Positions 1 to 10,447 are shown, counted from the stretch's first letter. The stretch is DNA of 64,000 nt from Nostoc sp. NMS8 (GCF_017115045.1 NZ_JABXKK010000100.1:62001-126000), one strand, 5' to 3'. The notes: a model not told the origin generated them from the sequence alone. Program-made: numbers and translations.

Positions 1-3000
1 ATAGCATTTTACTAATGGAATATCTGTATAATGTTTAATGATTGTAATAGCAGGATGATTGTGATCCGCTTTTAGACGATGCTGTAAAATCAACAAAGTA
101 CTATCGATACCTTCGTGAATATTAGCTAATACTTTCGAGGTAGTATCAGCGCGGGAAAAAGTACGGAGAGAGGTACTAATATTACGAATACGCTGTGTCC
201 CTACCGTCATACCATCAATCATTTTTGGTAAATCTTTTAGCAAGAAATCTATATCTATTTCTTCAGCTTTTTCTTCAATTTCAATGCCAGGATTGGGAAA
301 TTTTTCTCGATATAGTTGCAGATAATCTATTAAATCTTTAACAACATCTTTGGCTTGAGTGATACTACCTGTAATAAAACCAATGGGATTGTTGATTTCG
401 TGTGCTACACCTGCAACTAAATTTCCTAGAGAAGACATTTTTTCACTTTGGATAAGTTGTAGTTGCGCCTCTTGTAAATCTTTTATAGATTGTTCTAATT
501 CCTTAGATTTATCTTGTGCCCTTGTGTACAAGCTAGCATTTTCTATGGCAATGGCCATTTGCGAAACTAAGACTTTTAATACCTCTACTCTTTCTAAAAC
601 AAAAGCTCCTGATGATAACTGATTTTCTAAATAAATAATCCCAGTAAGCTGTGATTGATACATAATGGGCAAACAAAAGATTGATTTTGTTTGAGATTTC
701 TGAATGTATATATCAAAGTTAAATGGTTCGGCAACTGTCGCATCATTTAATACAATGTATTGCTGAGTTCGAGAAACATAATTAATCACAGAGAGCGGTA
801 AATCCTGATAGGTTCTAACAGGAATAGAGCGTAAAACTGTCACCACGTCATCAGTAGCATTTCCAGAAGCTTCGATATATAAGTGATTATCTTTAACTAA
901 GAGCAGTACTGCTTTTTGGGCAGCAGCATTTTCTAGTAAAATTTTGATCAGCTTGCCCAATAAATTTTCTAAAACAATTTCATTGGTAATCGCTTGTGAA
1001 AACTTGATGAATGCATTAAAATCTAGAAAATCGCTCAGGCTGCTATTGGTAGTAGTGTTAGCGGTAAGATGAATTGTATCTATTGTTGAAGTAGTGTTTT
1101 CTACCGTAATAGTTTGTCCTACTAGAAAAGCATACTTGGATTCTAAGTATTTAACTTTAGCGATCGCACCCCAGCGAATATAGGCATAATAAGATTTAGT
1201 TATGTAAGCTTGATGAATCAATTCTTTACCTAAAGACTGATAAAATTTTCCAGCTAACTCATAGGCTAAAGCTTCTTCTTGGAGGAAACCGTTTTCTTGA
1301 GATTTGGCAATCGAGTGTTCATAGTAGTCCATCGCCTCAAGTTTTTGATCCAAAATGTGATACCTTTCTGCCTCCACGAGATAAAATCTGTGTAAGTGAT
1401 TTGTGGGAGCATGAGTAGCCCAGAGTTCCATCTTTTGCTGATTAGCTCGGACTTTTTCTAGAATAGCTTGCTTGTCAGACTCTTTAGCAGTATGATATAT
1501 TGCCAAGTGGGCTAGAGAATCGTAAAAGTAGAACAGTGGAACAACAAACAAGCCTGTAACACCACCTAAAGATTTTTCTGCGATCGCAGCATTTTCTACA
1601 GCTTTAAAATACTCTCCAAATATGTAAGAGAGCATTAGCTTATTCACAAATAAATGGTTAATTGTGTAAAGATCATTTACTTGCTGATGAACCGGTAGCA
1701 TCCTTTGCTCGTCGTAGGCTTCTCCAATTAAACAGTCTACATTTTCAAAACTTCCTTTCAAGTTCAGAACTGTTTGTAAATACACTGAGTTCCAAGTGAA
1801 AGCTACTTGCTGCTTAATTTTTTTCAGAGAATCACAATAAGCTATCAGTTCTTTTTCGAGAACCCAAAGTTCCTTACCCAGCCAAAATGAATGATAGGGA
1901 TAAATGTAACCACAATAGCCAGCATATTCTAAATCTCCAGTTTCCAGACCGCTAGAATACCCTGACATTGATGATGTTAATGTCTCTCTAACATGCTCTT
2001 TCCAATGCATAACATGGGCACTAACAACCGTCAGAATCTTAGCCTTGAGTTCTTCGGCATTAAATTGTGATACTAAACTAGAAGCTAACTTCCCAAATTC
2101 ATAGCCAGAATTAATTTCTCCTTGAACTCCACAAAGAAGTAATCCATAAAGACTGTAACCATAGGCAGATACAGCGGTATTGCCATACTTTAAGGACAAA
2201 TTGACCATTTTACAAACAATAATTGGCATCATTGCAGGTGCAGTTTGAAAAGCCGCAGGGAGAACTCCCATTAAGATTCTCATGGCTGCAATCTTGTTAG
2301 GATCGGTCATTAATGGTAAGTTAATTAAATCTGCAATGGCTTTACCTCTCAAAGAGGTAGCGATTTCATCCATCCCCTGCTGAATATCAGTTGATGTCGG
2401 CTCCTCTGGAAAACTTATTCCTAATAATTGCAGAATCAATACTGCTATCTGAATGGCTTCTAGTTGCTTGCTTTGAATTATAGAAGCAATAATCTGTACT
2501 TCATATACTTTCACTTTATCTAGAAGAATTTTGGCTTCTTGCTGCACCACCTCGGCCCATTTTTGCATCTGCTCAAAATCACCGCCTAGATAGGCTGCCT
2601 CTGCGGCTCCTTCATATAAACTGATGGTTAAGGTATATTCATTTTGCCAAGCCTCTATACTTAAAAGTTCTATCCCATTTGTGAAGTATTTAAGAGCCGC
2701 TTCATAAGCTGTAGAAGCTTTAGCTTTTCGTCCAGCAATTAAATTTAATCGTGCTAATTCAGTTTTTTCAGATTGCTCTATCAGGTTAACAATACCTACA
2801 TTCAACTGATTGACGATATCAAAAACATTAGCTTCTATTTCTTCTTTGGGTATATTTTGGAGAAGTAATTGTCCAATTCTCAGATGAGTAGATTTCTTCA
2901 GTTCTTCTGGAATTAACGAATATGCTGCTTGTTGTACTCTGTCATGCAGGAACTTGTAACCTACTCGTGAAGTATCGAAATTCAAATTAACCGCTTCTTC

Positions 3001-5070
3001 TTGATTAAAAACCAAAGGAATACGATAAGCTTCACTTAAAGGCAGAATTAATCCCGCTTGCAAAGCTGAGTGCAAATCATTTGCTGTCAAAGAAGGCGAT
3101 TTTTCATTAACTATCGATAAAATATCTAAACTAAATCTGTCACCCACACAAGCTGCTAGCTTTAAAACCTCTTGGGTGAAGTTTGGTAGTTTTTCAACTC
3201 TACTGGCAACTAACTCAACTACATTTTTATCAGTAATACCAATTGCTTGAATATCTTCTAGACTCCATTGCCATTTAGCATTAGGAAAGTCAAATGTTAA
3301 CAGTTTCTCTTGATGAAGTACTTGAATTAGTTGTGTTATAAAAAATGGATTGCCACCTGTTTTGTTAAGAATTAACTCAGCTAATTTAATAATTTCTTTG
3401 TTAAATATTCCAATTTGTTCATTCTGGTTAACCTCTGTTTCTTGGATAGTTTCGGCAACTAGCTGAATTACATTATCTAAATTTAAAGGTTGCAATACAA
3501 GATTATTAATAACCGTGCCGCTGTTCTTAATTTCTTCTATTTTTTGGATTAAAGGATGTGCCGGATTAACTTCATTATCTCTATATGCCCCAATAAATAA
3601 AAAATATTTGCTGTCGGTATCAGTTATGAGTAGTTGAATTAAATTTAAAGTAGCTGAATCTGCCCATTGTAAATCATCTAAAAAGATAACTAAGGGGTGT
3701 TCTTTTTGAGTAAAAACTTGGATAAGTTCTTTAAAAACATGATTGAAGCGGTTTTGTGATTCTGTTGCCCCAATTTGAGCTACTTCCGGCTGTGTACCAA
3801 TGATTAATTCTACTTCTGGAATTACATCAGTAATGACTTTTCCATTTGTTCCTAAAGCTGACAAGATTTTATGACGCCATATTTCTATTTGTTCATTATT
3901 TTCTGTCAGCAAATACCGCATTAAGTAAGCAAAAGCTTGAATTAAAGAAGTATAAGGTATATTCCGCTTTAATTGGTCAAATTTACCAGAAATAAAGTAG
4001 CCTTGTCTGCGGGTAATGGGTTTATTAACTTCATTGACTAAAACTGATTTGCCAATACCAGAATAACCAGAAACTAGCATCATTTCTACCCCTCTTAGTC
4101 CCTCGGATTCAGGAGGGTTAGCAACGCGATCAAACGCAGCTAACAGTTTATTAACTTGTTCTTCACGACCATACAATTTTTGAGGAATTAATAACTGGCT
4201 CAAGACATCTAAACGACCTGGAACAAAATCAGTAATGATTCCCTTAGTTTCTAATTGGTTGAGACATAATTCTAAATCTGCTAATAATCCTGTGGCACTT
4301 TGATATCTGTCTTCCGCATTTTTTGCCATCAGCTTCATCACAATTTCAGAGACGGCGGTAGGAATTTGTGAATTTAATGACTGCGGGTTTATAGCTTGAA
4401 CAGCAATATGACTATAAACTATTTCTAAGGGGTCTTGGCTGAAAAATGGTGTTTTATCAGTGAGCATTTCATATAAAGTCACACCAAGAGAATAAAAGTC
4501 AGTGCGATAATCAAGAATGCGATTCATTCTCCCAGTTTGTTCAGGAGACATATAGGCAAGTGTGCCTTCAACGCAGTTAGGGTTATTAAATTGGGGATTT
4601 TCTTTATTGAGGCGGGAGGCGATACCAAAGTCAGTGAGTTTAACAATACCAGTCTGAGAGTTAATGATGATGTTACTAGGTTTAATATCTTTATGAATAA
4701 TCTGCTGTTTGTGCAAATAATCTAAGGCTTTAGTCAGTTGAATGGCAATTTTTAAATGGTTAATTAAATCGAGTTTTTCTATTTGTAGCAGTTGAGTTAA
4801 AGACTGACCTCCGAAGTCTTCTAATAACAGTCCTACACGATTTTCAAAGGTTTCTAGACTGATAGCTTTAACTATATTAGGATGGTCTAAACCTTGCTGA
4901 ATTTGGTACTCGTTTTTAATCCGAGTAAAGGCTTCAAGAGTTGGATATTCATTTTTAAGCAGCTTGAGGATAACTCGCTGTTGCGTCTTTGACCTTTGTG
5001 TTTGATAAATAATTGTTTGAATTCCTTCGTGGAGAGTCGAGTTGATTTGATATCCAGTACGATTTGGCAT
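1..5070 (-). CDS. Multidomain Ser/Thr kinase - AAA ATPase - GAF - histidine kinase (3' end beyond window)
   Basis: The frame is open from an ATG at 5070 to the window edge, giving 1690 visible residues; the C-terminus is missing. Domains in order: a protein kinase (residues about 1-270) with catalytic HKDIKPSN and the DFG loop; an AAA/STAND ATPase with P-loop GYSGIGKS near residue 338; a long helical middle of roughly 900 residues; a GAF domain (about 1350-1500); and a HisKA domain with phosphoacceptor motif AHEINNP near 1555. This is the HstK-type hybrid kinase architecture typical of Nostoc, which couples Ser/Thr and His phosphorylation in signalling. The ligand and target cannot be read from sequence. 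It stands alone, with a 184-base spacer to the next gene. Domain assignment is firm; I checked selected stretches for frame, not every codon. Confidence 0.9.
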   Translation of the reverse strand, partial: MPNRTGYQINSTLHEGIQTIIYQTQRSKTQQRVILKLLKNEYPTLEAFTRIKNEYQIQQGLDHPNIVKAISLETFENRVGLLLEDFGGQSLTQLLQIEKLDLINHLKIAIQLTKALDYLHKQQIIHKDIKPSNIIINSQTGIVKLTDFGIASRLNKENPQFNNPNCVEGTLAYMSPEQTGRMNRILDYRTDFYSLGVTLYEMLTDKTPFFSQDPLEIVYSHIAVQAINPQSLNSQIPTAVSEIVMKLMAKNAEDRYQSATGLLADLELCLNQLETKGIITDFVPGRLDVLSQLLIPQKLYGREEQVNKLLAAFDRVANPPESEGLRGVEMMLVSGYSGIGKSVLVNEVNKPITRRQGYFISGKFDQLKRNIPYTSLIQAFAYLMRYLLTENNEQIEIWRHKILSALGTNGKVITDVIPEVELIIGTQPEVAQIGATESQNRFNHVFKELIQVFTQKEHPLVIFLDDLQWADSATLNLIQLLITDTDSKYFLFIGAYRDNEVNPAHPLIQKIEEIKNSGTVINNLVLQPLNLDNVIQLVAETIQETEVNQNEQIGIFNKEIIKLAELILNKTGGNPFFITQLIQVLHQEKLLTFDFPNAKWQWSLEDIQAIGITDKNVVELVASRVEKLPNFTQEVLKLAACVGDRFSLDILSIVNEKSPSLTANDLHSALQAGLILPLSEAYRIPLVFNQEEAVNLNFDTSRVGYKFLHDRVQQAAYSLIPEELKKSTHLRIGQLLLQNIPKEEIEANVFDIVNQLNVGIVNLIEQSEKTELARLNLIAGRKAKASTAYEAALKYFTNGIELLSIEAWQNEYTLTISLYEGAAEAAYLGGDFEQMQKWAEVVQQEAKILLDKVKVYEVQIIASIIQSKQLEAIQIAVLILQLLGISFPEEPTSTDIQQGMDEIATSLRGKAIADLINLPLMTDPNKIAAMRILMGVLPAAFQTAPAMMPIIVCKMVNLSLKYGNTAVSAYGYSLYGLLLCGVQGEINSGYEFGKLASSLVSQFNAEELKAKILTVVSAHVMHWKEHVRETLTSSMSGYSSGLETGDLEYAGYCGYIYPYHSFWLGKELWVLEKELIAYCDSLKKIKQQVAFTWNSVYLQTVLNLKGSFENVDCLIGEAYDEQRMLPVHQQVNDLYTINHLFVNKLMLSYIFGEYFKAVENAAIAEKSLGGVTGLFVVPLFYFYDSLAHLAIYHTAKESDKQAILEKVRANQQKMELWATHAPTNHLHRFYLVEAERYHILDQKLEAMDYYEHSIAKSQENGFLQEEALAYELAGKFYQSLGKELIHQAYITKSYYAYIRWGAIAKVKYLESKYAFLVGQTITVENTTSTIDTIHLTANTTTNSSLSDFLDFNAFIKFSQAITNEIVLENLLGKLIKILLENAAAQKAVLLLVKDNHLYIEASGNATDDVVTVLRSIPVRTYQDLPLSVINYVSRTQQYIVLNDATVAEPFNFDIYIQKSQTKSIFCLPIMYQSQLTGIIYLENQLSSGAFVLERVEVLKVLVSQMAIAIENASLYTRAQDKSKELEQSIKDLQEAQLQLIQSEKMSSLGNLVAGVAHEINNPIGFITGSITQAKDVVKDLIDYLQLYREKFPNPGIEIEEKAEEIDIDFLLKDLPKMIDGMTVGTQRIRNISTSLRTFSRADTTSKVLANIHEGIDSTLLILQHRLKADHNHPAITIIKHYTDIPLVKCY

Positions 5071-5254
5071 TGATTTTTGACTATAAAGTTATAAAATTAG
5101 CGTCACCCCCGTTCTGTCGTGAAAGGGGTTCTAGTTTAATTATTCCCAGCAGGAGAAAATTATTAACATTGGGATTCCGTACTAAAGGGTTGTACATTAA
5201 AAAGCAATTGTTCCCTTGTAACGGAAAGTAGTGGCTAAAATCTGACTGTAATTT

Positions 5255-5791
5255 TTACGCCAACCGCAGATAAGGACACTTTTGTAAAAAACCAGAGGCC
5301 TTATTGTGGGCGTCTATATTATGAGTATGCATTGGTGTCGGTCGAATAATGCCACCAAATAGGTCATCCAAGCCGTAGGGTGTGAAAAATTGCCATTGGC
5401 CTTGTGCATCTAGTCGAACTCCCACAGCAGTAGCAGTATGCAGCCAATCTGCGATCGCATCTTCTGTATTATTGTAAGGTCTGCTGCCAAGCCGCCAACG
5501 AGCAAAACTGGCTTGATTTTTAACATCAAACTCGTCATGAGGAAATTTTTCTGTGAGGGTTGTCTTTGCTACTTGTTCCTGGGAACGATTTCCTTCTATA
5601 TCAAAGAATGCAATATCAAAATCTTTAATACCTAACCCACAATCATTGTCAAAAATTGACGACCAAACGGTGTTTCGGACTGCACCACCGGCTAACCACC
5701 AGTTCGGTAGATTTAGTTGAGCGATCGCAGGTAATACTGTATTAATACGTGTATCAGCTAAAATCATCTGTAGGCGAGTGTTACTATTCAT
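5255..5791 (-). CDS. Nucleotidyltransferase-like family protein (DUF925/NTP_transf_6 type)
   Basis: A 178-residue protein starting at ATG 5791. Motifs GGAVRN near residue 36 and KDFDIAFFD near 77 resemble the nucleotidyltransferase fold of the DUF925 (NTP_transf_6) family, with the two Asp of DFDIAFFD as likely metal ligands. The C-terminal half has the family's conserved region around YGLDDLFGGIIRPTP. Family members are widespread, but their substrate is unknown, so only a generic nucleotidyl transfer role is suggested. The gene is monocistronic, with the giant kinase gene downstream on the same strand and a divergent gene upstream. Confidence 0.8.
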   Translation of the reverse strand: MNSNTRLQMILADTRINTVLPAIAQLNLPNWWLAGGAVRNTVWSSIFDNDCGLGIKDFDIAFFDIEGNRSQEQVAKTTLTEKFPHDEFDVKNQASFARWRLGSRPYNNTEDAIADWLHTATAVGVRLDAQGQWQFFTPYGLDDLFGGIIRPTPMHTHNIDAHNKASGFLQKCPYLRLA

Positions 5792-5985
5792 ATTAAATAC
5801 CTGGGATTGTCAAGTAAAAGGTGAAAATATTATCATTCACATTTCATGAAACTTACGGTGTTGATAGTCCTGCTATGACACTTGGCAAGTCAATCTTTTT
5901 GAGGCTAACTGCTGAAGTCATAGTATAAAGAAAACAAGGTTATACGAAGGTTAAATTGTGAATTGATAATTAAGAATTTTTATTT

Positions 5986-7254
5986 ATGGAAGATCTATTT
6001 GCGCGACTAGAACGCACACTTAATCCTGAACTGCCAACCCTTGCAGAGTCACAACAACAACTACTACAAGAACTCAGTATTGATGAAAATCAACCCGGTA
6101 CGATTCTGCATGACTTTCAAACTCTGATAGATTTCTTGCAACCAAACGGAGTGGAAGTTAGTAGTGTTAATAACCTTCTACCGCTAAAAGTACTATCAGA
6201 AGTTAATTCTCGGTTAAGTCACCGAATTGAAACTAAACTTAAACGCCCCGTACAGAAATCATACCCCTACATTAATGGACTATATCTGTTATTACGCAGT
6301 TCTGGAATAGCCCAAATTAGATCCCAAGGGAAGAAGCAGGTTTTAGTTTTAGATGCAGCAACTTTACAATCATGGTTAAGCCTGAACTTAACAGAACGTT
6401 ATTTCAACTTATTAGAAGCTTGGTTGATTTGGGGAAATAACGAAATTTTGGGTGAACATCAAGATTCATTAGGGAATTTATTTAGATGTATGCAGCTTTG
6501 GCCCCGCGTCCCAGATAAAGGTTTAAAGTTTCCTAAATATGAAGCTCAAAACAATATTAGTTATTATCCTAGTCTGCATAATGTTGCCCTGTTAGAGTTA
6601 TTTGGATTGTTATCTATCAAACATGGTAAACCACAAGAAGGTAAGGGATGGCGCATTACTAGTTTACAACGCTTACCCTTTGGTGATGCTCTGTTACAAT
6701 TACTTTTTCCATTGGGAATACGAGGAGAATTACAAGATGGTGTAAATGTGAATTTTGGAAAATTACAGTCACATTTACAACCATTTTTTCCAGAATGGGA
6801 GCATAATTTACTTGTTCCTATGCAAGGCTTCACGGATGGTATTTATATTTTTAAAGTGTCCCTTTTTAAAGCTTGGCGACGCATTGCGATACCAGCAAAT
6901 AAACCATTAAGCTGGTTAGCAGAGACAATTCTTGATGCTTTTGATTTTGATTACGATCACCTATACGAGTTTAGTTATAAAGACCATTTCGGTCGCATCA
7001 TAAAAATCGGTCATGCCTACATGGAAACACCGCCATTTGCAGACCAAGTGCAAATTGGTGATTTATCGCTAGAGCCAGGTGGTAAAATGACCTATCTTTA
7101 TGATTTTGGTGACAACTGGAAATTTGATGTGCAGTTAGAAGTAATTAATCCACCTGATAATAAAATTAAAAAAGCCAAAATTTTAGATGTTCATGGAAAT
7201 GCACCTCAACAGTATTGGAGTGAGGATGATGAATCGGATGAAGATGAAGAATAA
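5986..7254 (+). CDS. Plasmid pRiA4b ORF-3 family protein
   Basis: A 422-residue protein. Residues about 285-410 form a PRiA4_ORF3 domain: IYIFKVSLFKAWRRI begins it, followed by YEFSYKDHFGR and YLYDFGDNWKFDVQLE. The N-terminal 280 residues are helical with no family I recognise. The C-terminus is acidic (EDDESDEDEE). Function of this family is unknown; it is often found in mobile or accessory DNA. Start ATG 5986 follows an AT-rich leader without a clear ribosome binding site. Codon use and the HIP1-poor body suggest an accessory gene, but that is an impression only. Confidence 0.8.
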   Translation: MEDLFARLERTLNPELPTLAESQQQLLQELSIDENQPGTILHDFQTLIDFLQPNGVEVSSVNNLLPLKVLSEVNSRLSHRIETKLKRPVQKSYPYINGLYLLLRSSGIAQIRSQGKKQVLVLDAATLQSWLSLNLTERYFNLLEAWLIWGNNEILGEHQDSLGNLFRCMQLWPRVPDKGLKFPKYEAQNNISYYPSLHNVALLELFGLLSIKHGKPQEGKGWRITSLQRLPFGDALLQLLFPLGIRGELQDGVNVNFGKLQSHLQPFFPEWEHNLLVPMQGFTDGIYIFKVSLFKAWRRIAIPANKPLSWLAETILDAFDFDYDHLYEFSYKDHFGRIIKIGHAYMETPPFADQVQIGDLSLEPGGKMTYLYDFGDNWKFDVQLEVINPPDNKIKKAKILDVHGNAPQQYWSEDDESDEDEE

Positions 7255-7382
7255 AGGAGATTTAGGGGCGCACAGAGAATCGTGTCCACGTGTCTTCTGT
7301 TTGTGTCTAGTAAAACCCACTTTAAGACAGAGATAGTTTTAGTTATAATCAGGCAACACAAATTATCAGGAGATAATAATCT

Positions 7383-7838
7383 GTGACTTTTCCATATACT
7401 GGAGGTTGTCAATGCGGACAGATTCGTTATGAAATTCATGCCCAACCATTAACACTTTACCTATGTCACTGCAAGGAATGTCAAAAACAATCATCTAGTG
7501 CTTTTGGAATGTCTCTTACAGTACTACGAGATGCTGTTGTAATTGTTCAGGGAAAACCCAAAACTTGGACTCGGAAAAATGATAGCGGACGTGAAGTAAA
7601 TAACCTGTTTTGTGGCGACTGCGGAACGCGATTGTTCCATGAACGGACTTACAAACCAGATACTATCAATGTCAAAGCTGGAACCTTAGATGATACAAGT
7701 TGGTTACACCCAGTGGGTAACATTTGGACAGGCAGTGCCCAGTCATGGGTAATCATTTCAGACCAATTACTCAACTATGACGGTCAACCAGAGGATACGC
7801 AGCCGTTATGGGAAAAATGGAAACAACAACATCCTTAA
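7383..7838 (+). CDS. GFA (glutathione-dependent formaldehyde-activating/CENP-V) family zinc protein
   Basis: A 151-residue protein starting at GTG 7383, chosen because AGGAG lies about 10 bases upstream. The zinc-binding cysteines of the GFA/CENP-V fold are all visible: CQCGQIRY near residue 9, CHCKECQKQ near 28 and FCGDCGT near 76. The name comes from formaldehyde-glutathione adduct formation in one member, but most bacterial members have unknown substrates. It is separated by about 130 bases from the upstream pRiA4b-type gene on the same strand; operon membership is unclear. Confidence 0.88.
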   Translation: MTFPYTGGCQCGQIRYEIHAQPLTLYLCHCKECQKQSSSAFGMSLTVLRDAVVIVQGKPKTWTRKNDSGREVNNLFCGDCGTRLFHERTYKPDTINVKAGTLDDTSWLHPVGNIWTGSAQSWVIISDQLLNYDGQPEDTQPLWEKWKQQHP

Positions 7839-8310
7839 TAATTCAAAATTAAAGACATTTCAGACGGGGATTTAACCCTGACTGTAGCTTGCTTCCCGTA
7901 GGGTAACTGATGTTACATATAGTAGGGGTCTTAAACCCTTGTATTTATGATCAATGCACAATTTCCAATATTAGACATCAGTCCCCTGACACTTAAACCA
8001 AAGTCCTTGGTTGGTAGTCTAATTCATGACTATACCAAATGTGATAATGATAATTTTTTACTGGTAAACTACTTTAATGAACATATTAAATTATTTAAAA
8101 TAGTAATAGTAAACTCAAATTATAAGTTCAGTTTGTGTATCATATATATTTCTACTTGTCTGCAAATCATTAATAAAGCTAACACACTATGAATATTTCA
8201 CATGAAGACTTACTGGACATTTCCAATCAATTAATTTAGGTGAAACTGGATAAGTAAGACAATTTTGGTTCATTTTCAACACTTTTAACAGTTATTTCTA
8301 GACAAGCTTG
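7839..8310. other. Intergenic region, 472 bases
   Basis: AT-rich spacer between the GFA gene and the cobalamin adenosyltransferase gene. It holds one small dispersed repeat (7883-7905). An 81-codon frame at 7947-8192 has low-complexity AT-rich coding, no ribosome binding site and no recognisable family, so I do not call it. Nothing else was seen. Confidence 0.6.
7883..7905 (+). repeat. Small dispersed repeat (SDR), copy 1
   Basis: The core TAGCTTGCTTCCCGTAGGGTA recurs at 30811-30831 (same orientation, inside a tRNA-Gly gene) and 31972-31993 (opposite orientation, inside a tRNA-Arg gene, one base different). Repeats of this size are known as very small mobile elements in Nostoc genomes. This copy is intergenic. 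Confidence 0.8.
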
Positions 8311-8988
8311 ATGAAAAACGATACACCGCAAGAATTGAACTCAGACCCAGAAATTGGGCGCTTGATTGATGAGGTAATGTCTTCGTCTCTGACTGATGAA
8401 CAGTACCGCAAAAAGATGCAGCGACGCAAAGAAGTTCAAGACAAGCGTATAGCAGAAGCCGTACCAGAAAAAGGGTTAATTATTGTAAATACTGGTAACG
8501 GCAAAGGTAAAACCACTGCGGCTTTAGGGATGGTGTTACGATCGCTAGGTCATGGGTATAAAGTAGCGATCATTCAATTCATAAAAGGTAGCTGGGAACC
8601 TTCTGAGAAAAGGGTTTTCAGCTATTGGGAAGACCAGATAGAATTTCACGCAATGGGCGAAGGCTTTACCTGGGAAACTCAAGACCGCGATCGCGATCTT
8701 GACAAAGCTAGCGCCGCCTGGGAAAAATCATTAGAATACATCCGCAACCCAGACTTTCATCTGGTATTGTTAGACGAAATCAATATCGCCCTCAAAATGG
8801 CTTACTTACCAGTAGAAGACGTTTTAGCCGGTTTGGCGCAAAAACCAGCTAACAAACACGTTATTCTCACAGGTAGAGGCGCACCATCGGCTTTAATTGA
8901 ACGTGCTGACCTAGTAACTGAAATGACTCTAGTTAAGCACCCTTTCCGCGATCAAGGTGTGAAAGCACAACCGGGAATTGAGTATTAA
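8311..8988 (+). CDS. cobO: Cob(I)yrinic acid a,c-diamide adenosyltransferase
   Basis: A 225-residue protein of CobO/CobA/BtuR type, which transfers the adenosyl group of ATP to the cobalt of a corrinoid in the cytoplasm. Seen: P-loop NTGNGKGKTTAALG near residue 50, the family motif VLLDEINIAL near 151, and HVILTGRGAP near 186. Length is slightly long for the family because of about 45 charged N-terminal residues. I chose ATG 8311 over the in-frame TTG one codon upstream. No cobalamin riboswitch was recognised upstream. A strong hairpin terminator follows, so it is probably monocistronic. Confidence 0.93.
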   Translation: MKNDTPQELNSDPEIGRLIDEVMSSSLTDEQYRKKMQRRKEVQDKRIAEAVPEKGLIIVNTGNGKGKTTAALGMVLRSLGHGYKVAIIQFIKGSWEPSEKRVFSYWEDQIEFHAMGEGFTWETQDRDRDLDKASAAWEKSLEYIRNPDFHLVLLDEINIALKMAYLPVEDVLAGLAQKPANKHVILTGRGAPSALIERADLVTEMTLVKHPFRDQGVKAQPGIEY

Positions 8989-9008
8989 ATCAGAATTCAG
9001 AATTGTTA

Positions 9009-9055
9009 AAAAACCAGGTTTCTGAATCTCTGTTGAGATTAGAAACCTGGTTTTT
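9009..9055 (+). terminator. Intrinsic terminator of cobO
   Basis: A perfect 15-bp stem (9009-9023 with 9041-9055) is extended by a 6-bp inner stem and a TGTT loop, and ends in a run of T. It begins 20 bases after the cobO stop. Its stem (AAACCAGGTTTCT) resembles a repeat common in cyanobacteria, so it may be a repeat used as terminator. Confidence 0.85.
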
Positions 9056-9134
9056 AATTCTCGGATGTCAATAACTAATTAAGTAAAGCGGTTCTCAATT
9101 GCATAGAATATAGAACACTCTTAGGGGTGTAGCA

Positions 9135-9241
9135 ACTGCATCTACATAAACAAAACCTACCTCCGTAGGTTTAGCCCTAATTTTACCTTAGTCTGCGGAG
9201 GCGGACTTTGCCTGTGTAGCCGCGATTTCTAATCGCCACGG
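9135..9241 (+). repeat. Four-hairpin MITE-like element, copy A
   Basis: It shares with copies at 51941-52057 and 58950-59064 the order: arm with CTATAC-like bases, hairpin of type CCTACCTCCGTAGG, spacer, hairpin built on AGTCYGC/GCGGACT, the inverted TGTATAG-like arm, and a terminal GCGATTTCTAATCGC hairpin. Copy A lacks the left terminal hairpin. It fills most of the 370 bases between cobO and leuB; the promoter of leuB must lie in or after it. Confidence 0.7.
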
Positions 9242-9358
9242 CTTAAATTGACTGTATGTTGCATCCAAGCGAGAACTGCTATAAATTAAAAACTCCATCG
9301 GTACATCTTGCTCGGTATGATATTTAATCTGCAAGCATTTACCTAGTAATAACCAGCT

Positions 9359-10447
9359 ATGACACATAACTACCGCATTACTCTACTTCCCGGCGATGGC
9401 ATTGGCCCTGAAATTATGGCAGTGGCGGTAGATGTGCTGAAAGTCGTAGGGAAGCAATTTGATATTCAGTTTGAATTCCAAGAAGCCCTCATTGGTGGTG
9501 CAGCAATTGATGCCACGGGAGAACCCCTACCATCTGCCACTCTAGAAACTTGCCGTAATAGTGATGCTGTGTTACTCGCCGCCATTGGTGGTTATAAGTG
9601 GGATTCCCTGCCATCTAATTTACGCCCAGAAGCAGGTTTGTTAGGACTACGTGCAGGTTTGGGATTATTTGCCAATTTACGCCCAGCGAAAATTTTGCCT
9701 CAGCTAATCGATGCCTCGACTTTGAAACGCGAAATTGTCGAAGGCGTAGATATTATGGTGGTGCGTGAACTCACTGGTGGGATTTACTTTGGTAAACCTA
9801 AAGGAATTTTTGCTACGGAAACTGGTGAAAAACGCGGTGTAAATACAATGGTTTACACCGAATCGGAAATTGAACGCATTGGACGGGTGGCTTTTGAGGC
9901 AGCTAAAAAACGCGGCGGAAAACTTTGTTCGGTGGATAAGGCAAACGTATTAGAAGTATCTCAGTTGTGGCGCGATCGCATCACTCAACTTTCTCAGGAA
10001 TATCCAGATATCGAACTCTCTCATTTATATGTAGATAATGCTGCCATGCAGTTGGTACGCGCTCCCAAGCAGTTCGATACCATCGTCACAGGTAATTTGT
10101 TTGGCGATATTCTTTCTGATGCTGCTGCTATGCTCACAGGTAGTATTGGGATGTTACCGTCAGCTAGTTTAGGCGCTTCTGGGCCTGGTGTATTTGAACC
10201 AGTTCATGGTTCCGCCCCAGATATTGCCGGACTGGATAAGGCAAATCCTCTAGCACAAGTGTTGAGTGCGGCGATGATGTTACGCTACGGTTTAGACCAA
10301 CCAAAAGCAGCAGATAGCATCGAACAAGCCGTATTGCAAGTTTTAGAACAAGGCGATCGCACAGGGGATATAATTTCCCCAGGAAAAAATCTTTTAGGTT
10401 GCCGCGCTATGGGCGATGCCTTGATCAAAGTACTCGACCAACCTTAA
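9359..10447 (+). CDS. leuB: 3-isopropylmalate dehydrogenase
   Basis: A 362-residue NAD-dependent decarboxylating dehydrogenase of leucine biosynthesis, converting 3-isopropylmalate to the 2-oxo acid. Seen: N-terminal LLPGDGIGPE, the substrate loop LRAGLGLFANLRP, RELTGGIYFG, and the metal-binding VDNAAMQL plus GNLFGDILSDAAA. GPGVFEPVHGSAPDIAG is the family signature near the C-terminus. Full family length; ATG 9359. It is alone on this strand and followed by a long hairpin. Confidence 0.97.
   Translation: MTHNYRITLLPGDGIGPEIMAVAVDVLKVVGKQFDIQFEFQEALIGGAAIDATGEPLPSATLETCRNSDAVLLAAIGGYKWDSLPSNLRPEAGLLGLRAGLGLFANLRPAKILPQLIDASTLKREIVEGVDIMVVRELTGGIYFGKPKGIFATETGEKRGVNTMVYTESEIERIGRVAFEAAKKRGGKLCSVDKANVLEVSQLWRDRITQLSQEYPDIELSHLYVDNAAMQLVRAPKQFDTIVTGNLFGDILSDAAAMLTGSIGMLPSASLGASGPGVFEPVHGSAPDIAGLDKANPLAQVLSAAMMLRYGLDQPKAADSIEQAVLQVLEQGDRTGDIISPGKNLLGCRAMGDALIKVLDQP

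Noticed and set aside
7947..8192. 81-codon plus-strand ORF
   Set aside because: AT-rich low-complexity translation, no ribosome site, no family resemblance, adjacent to repeats.
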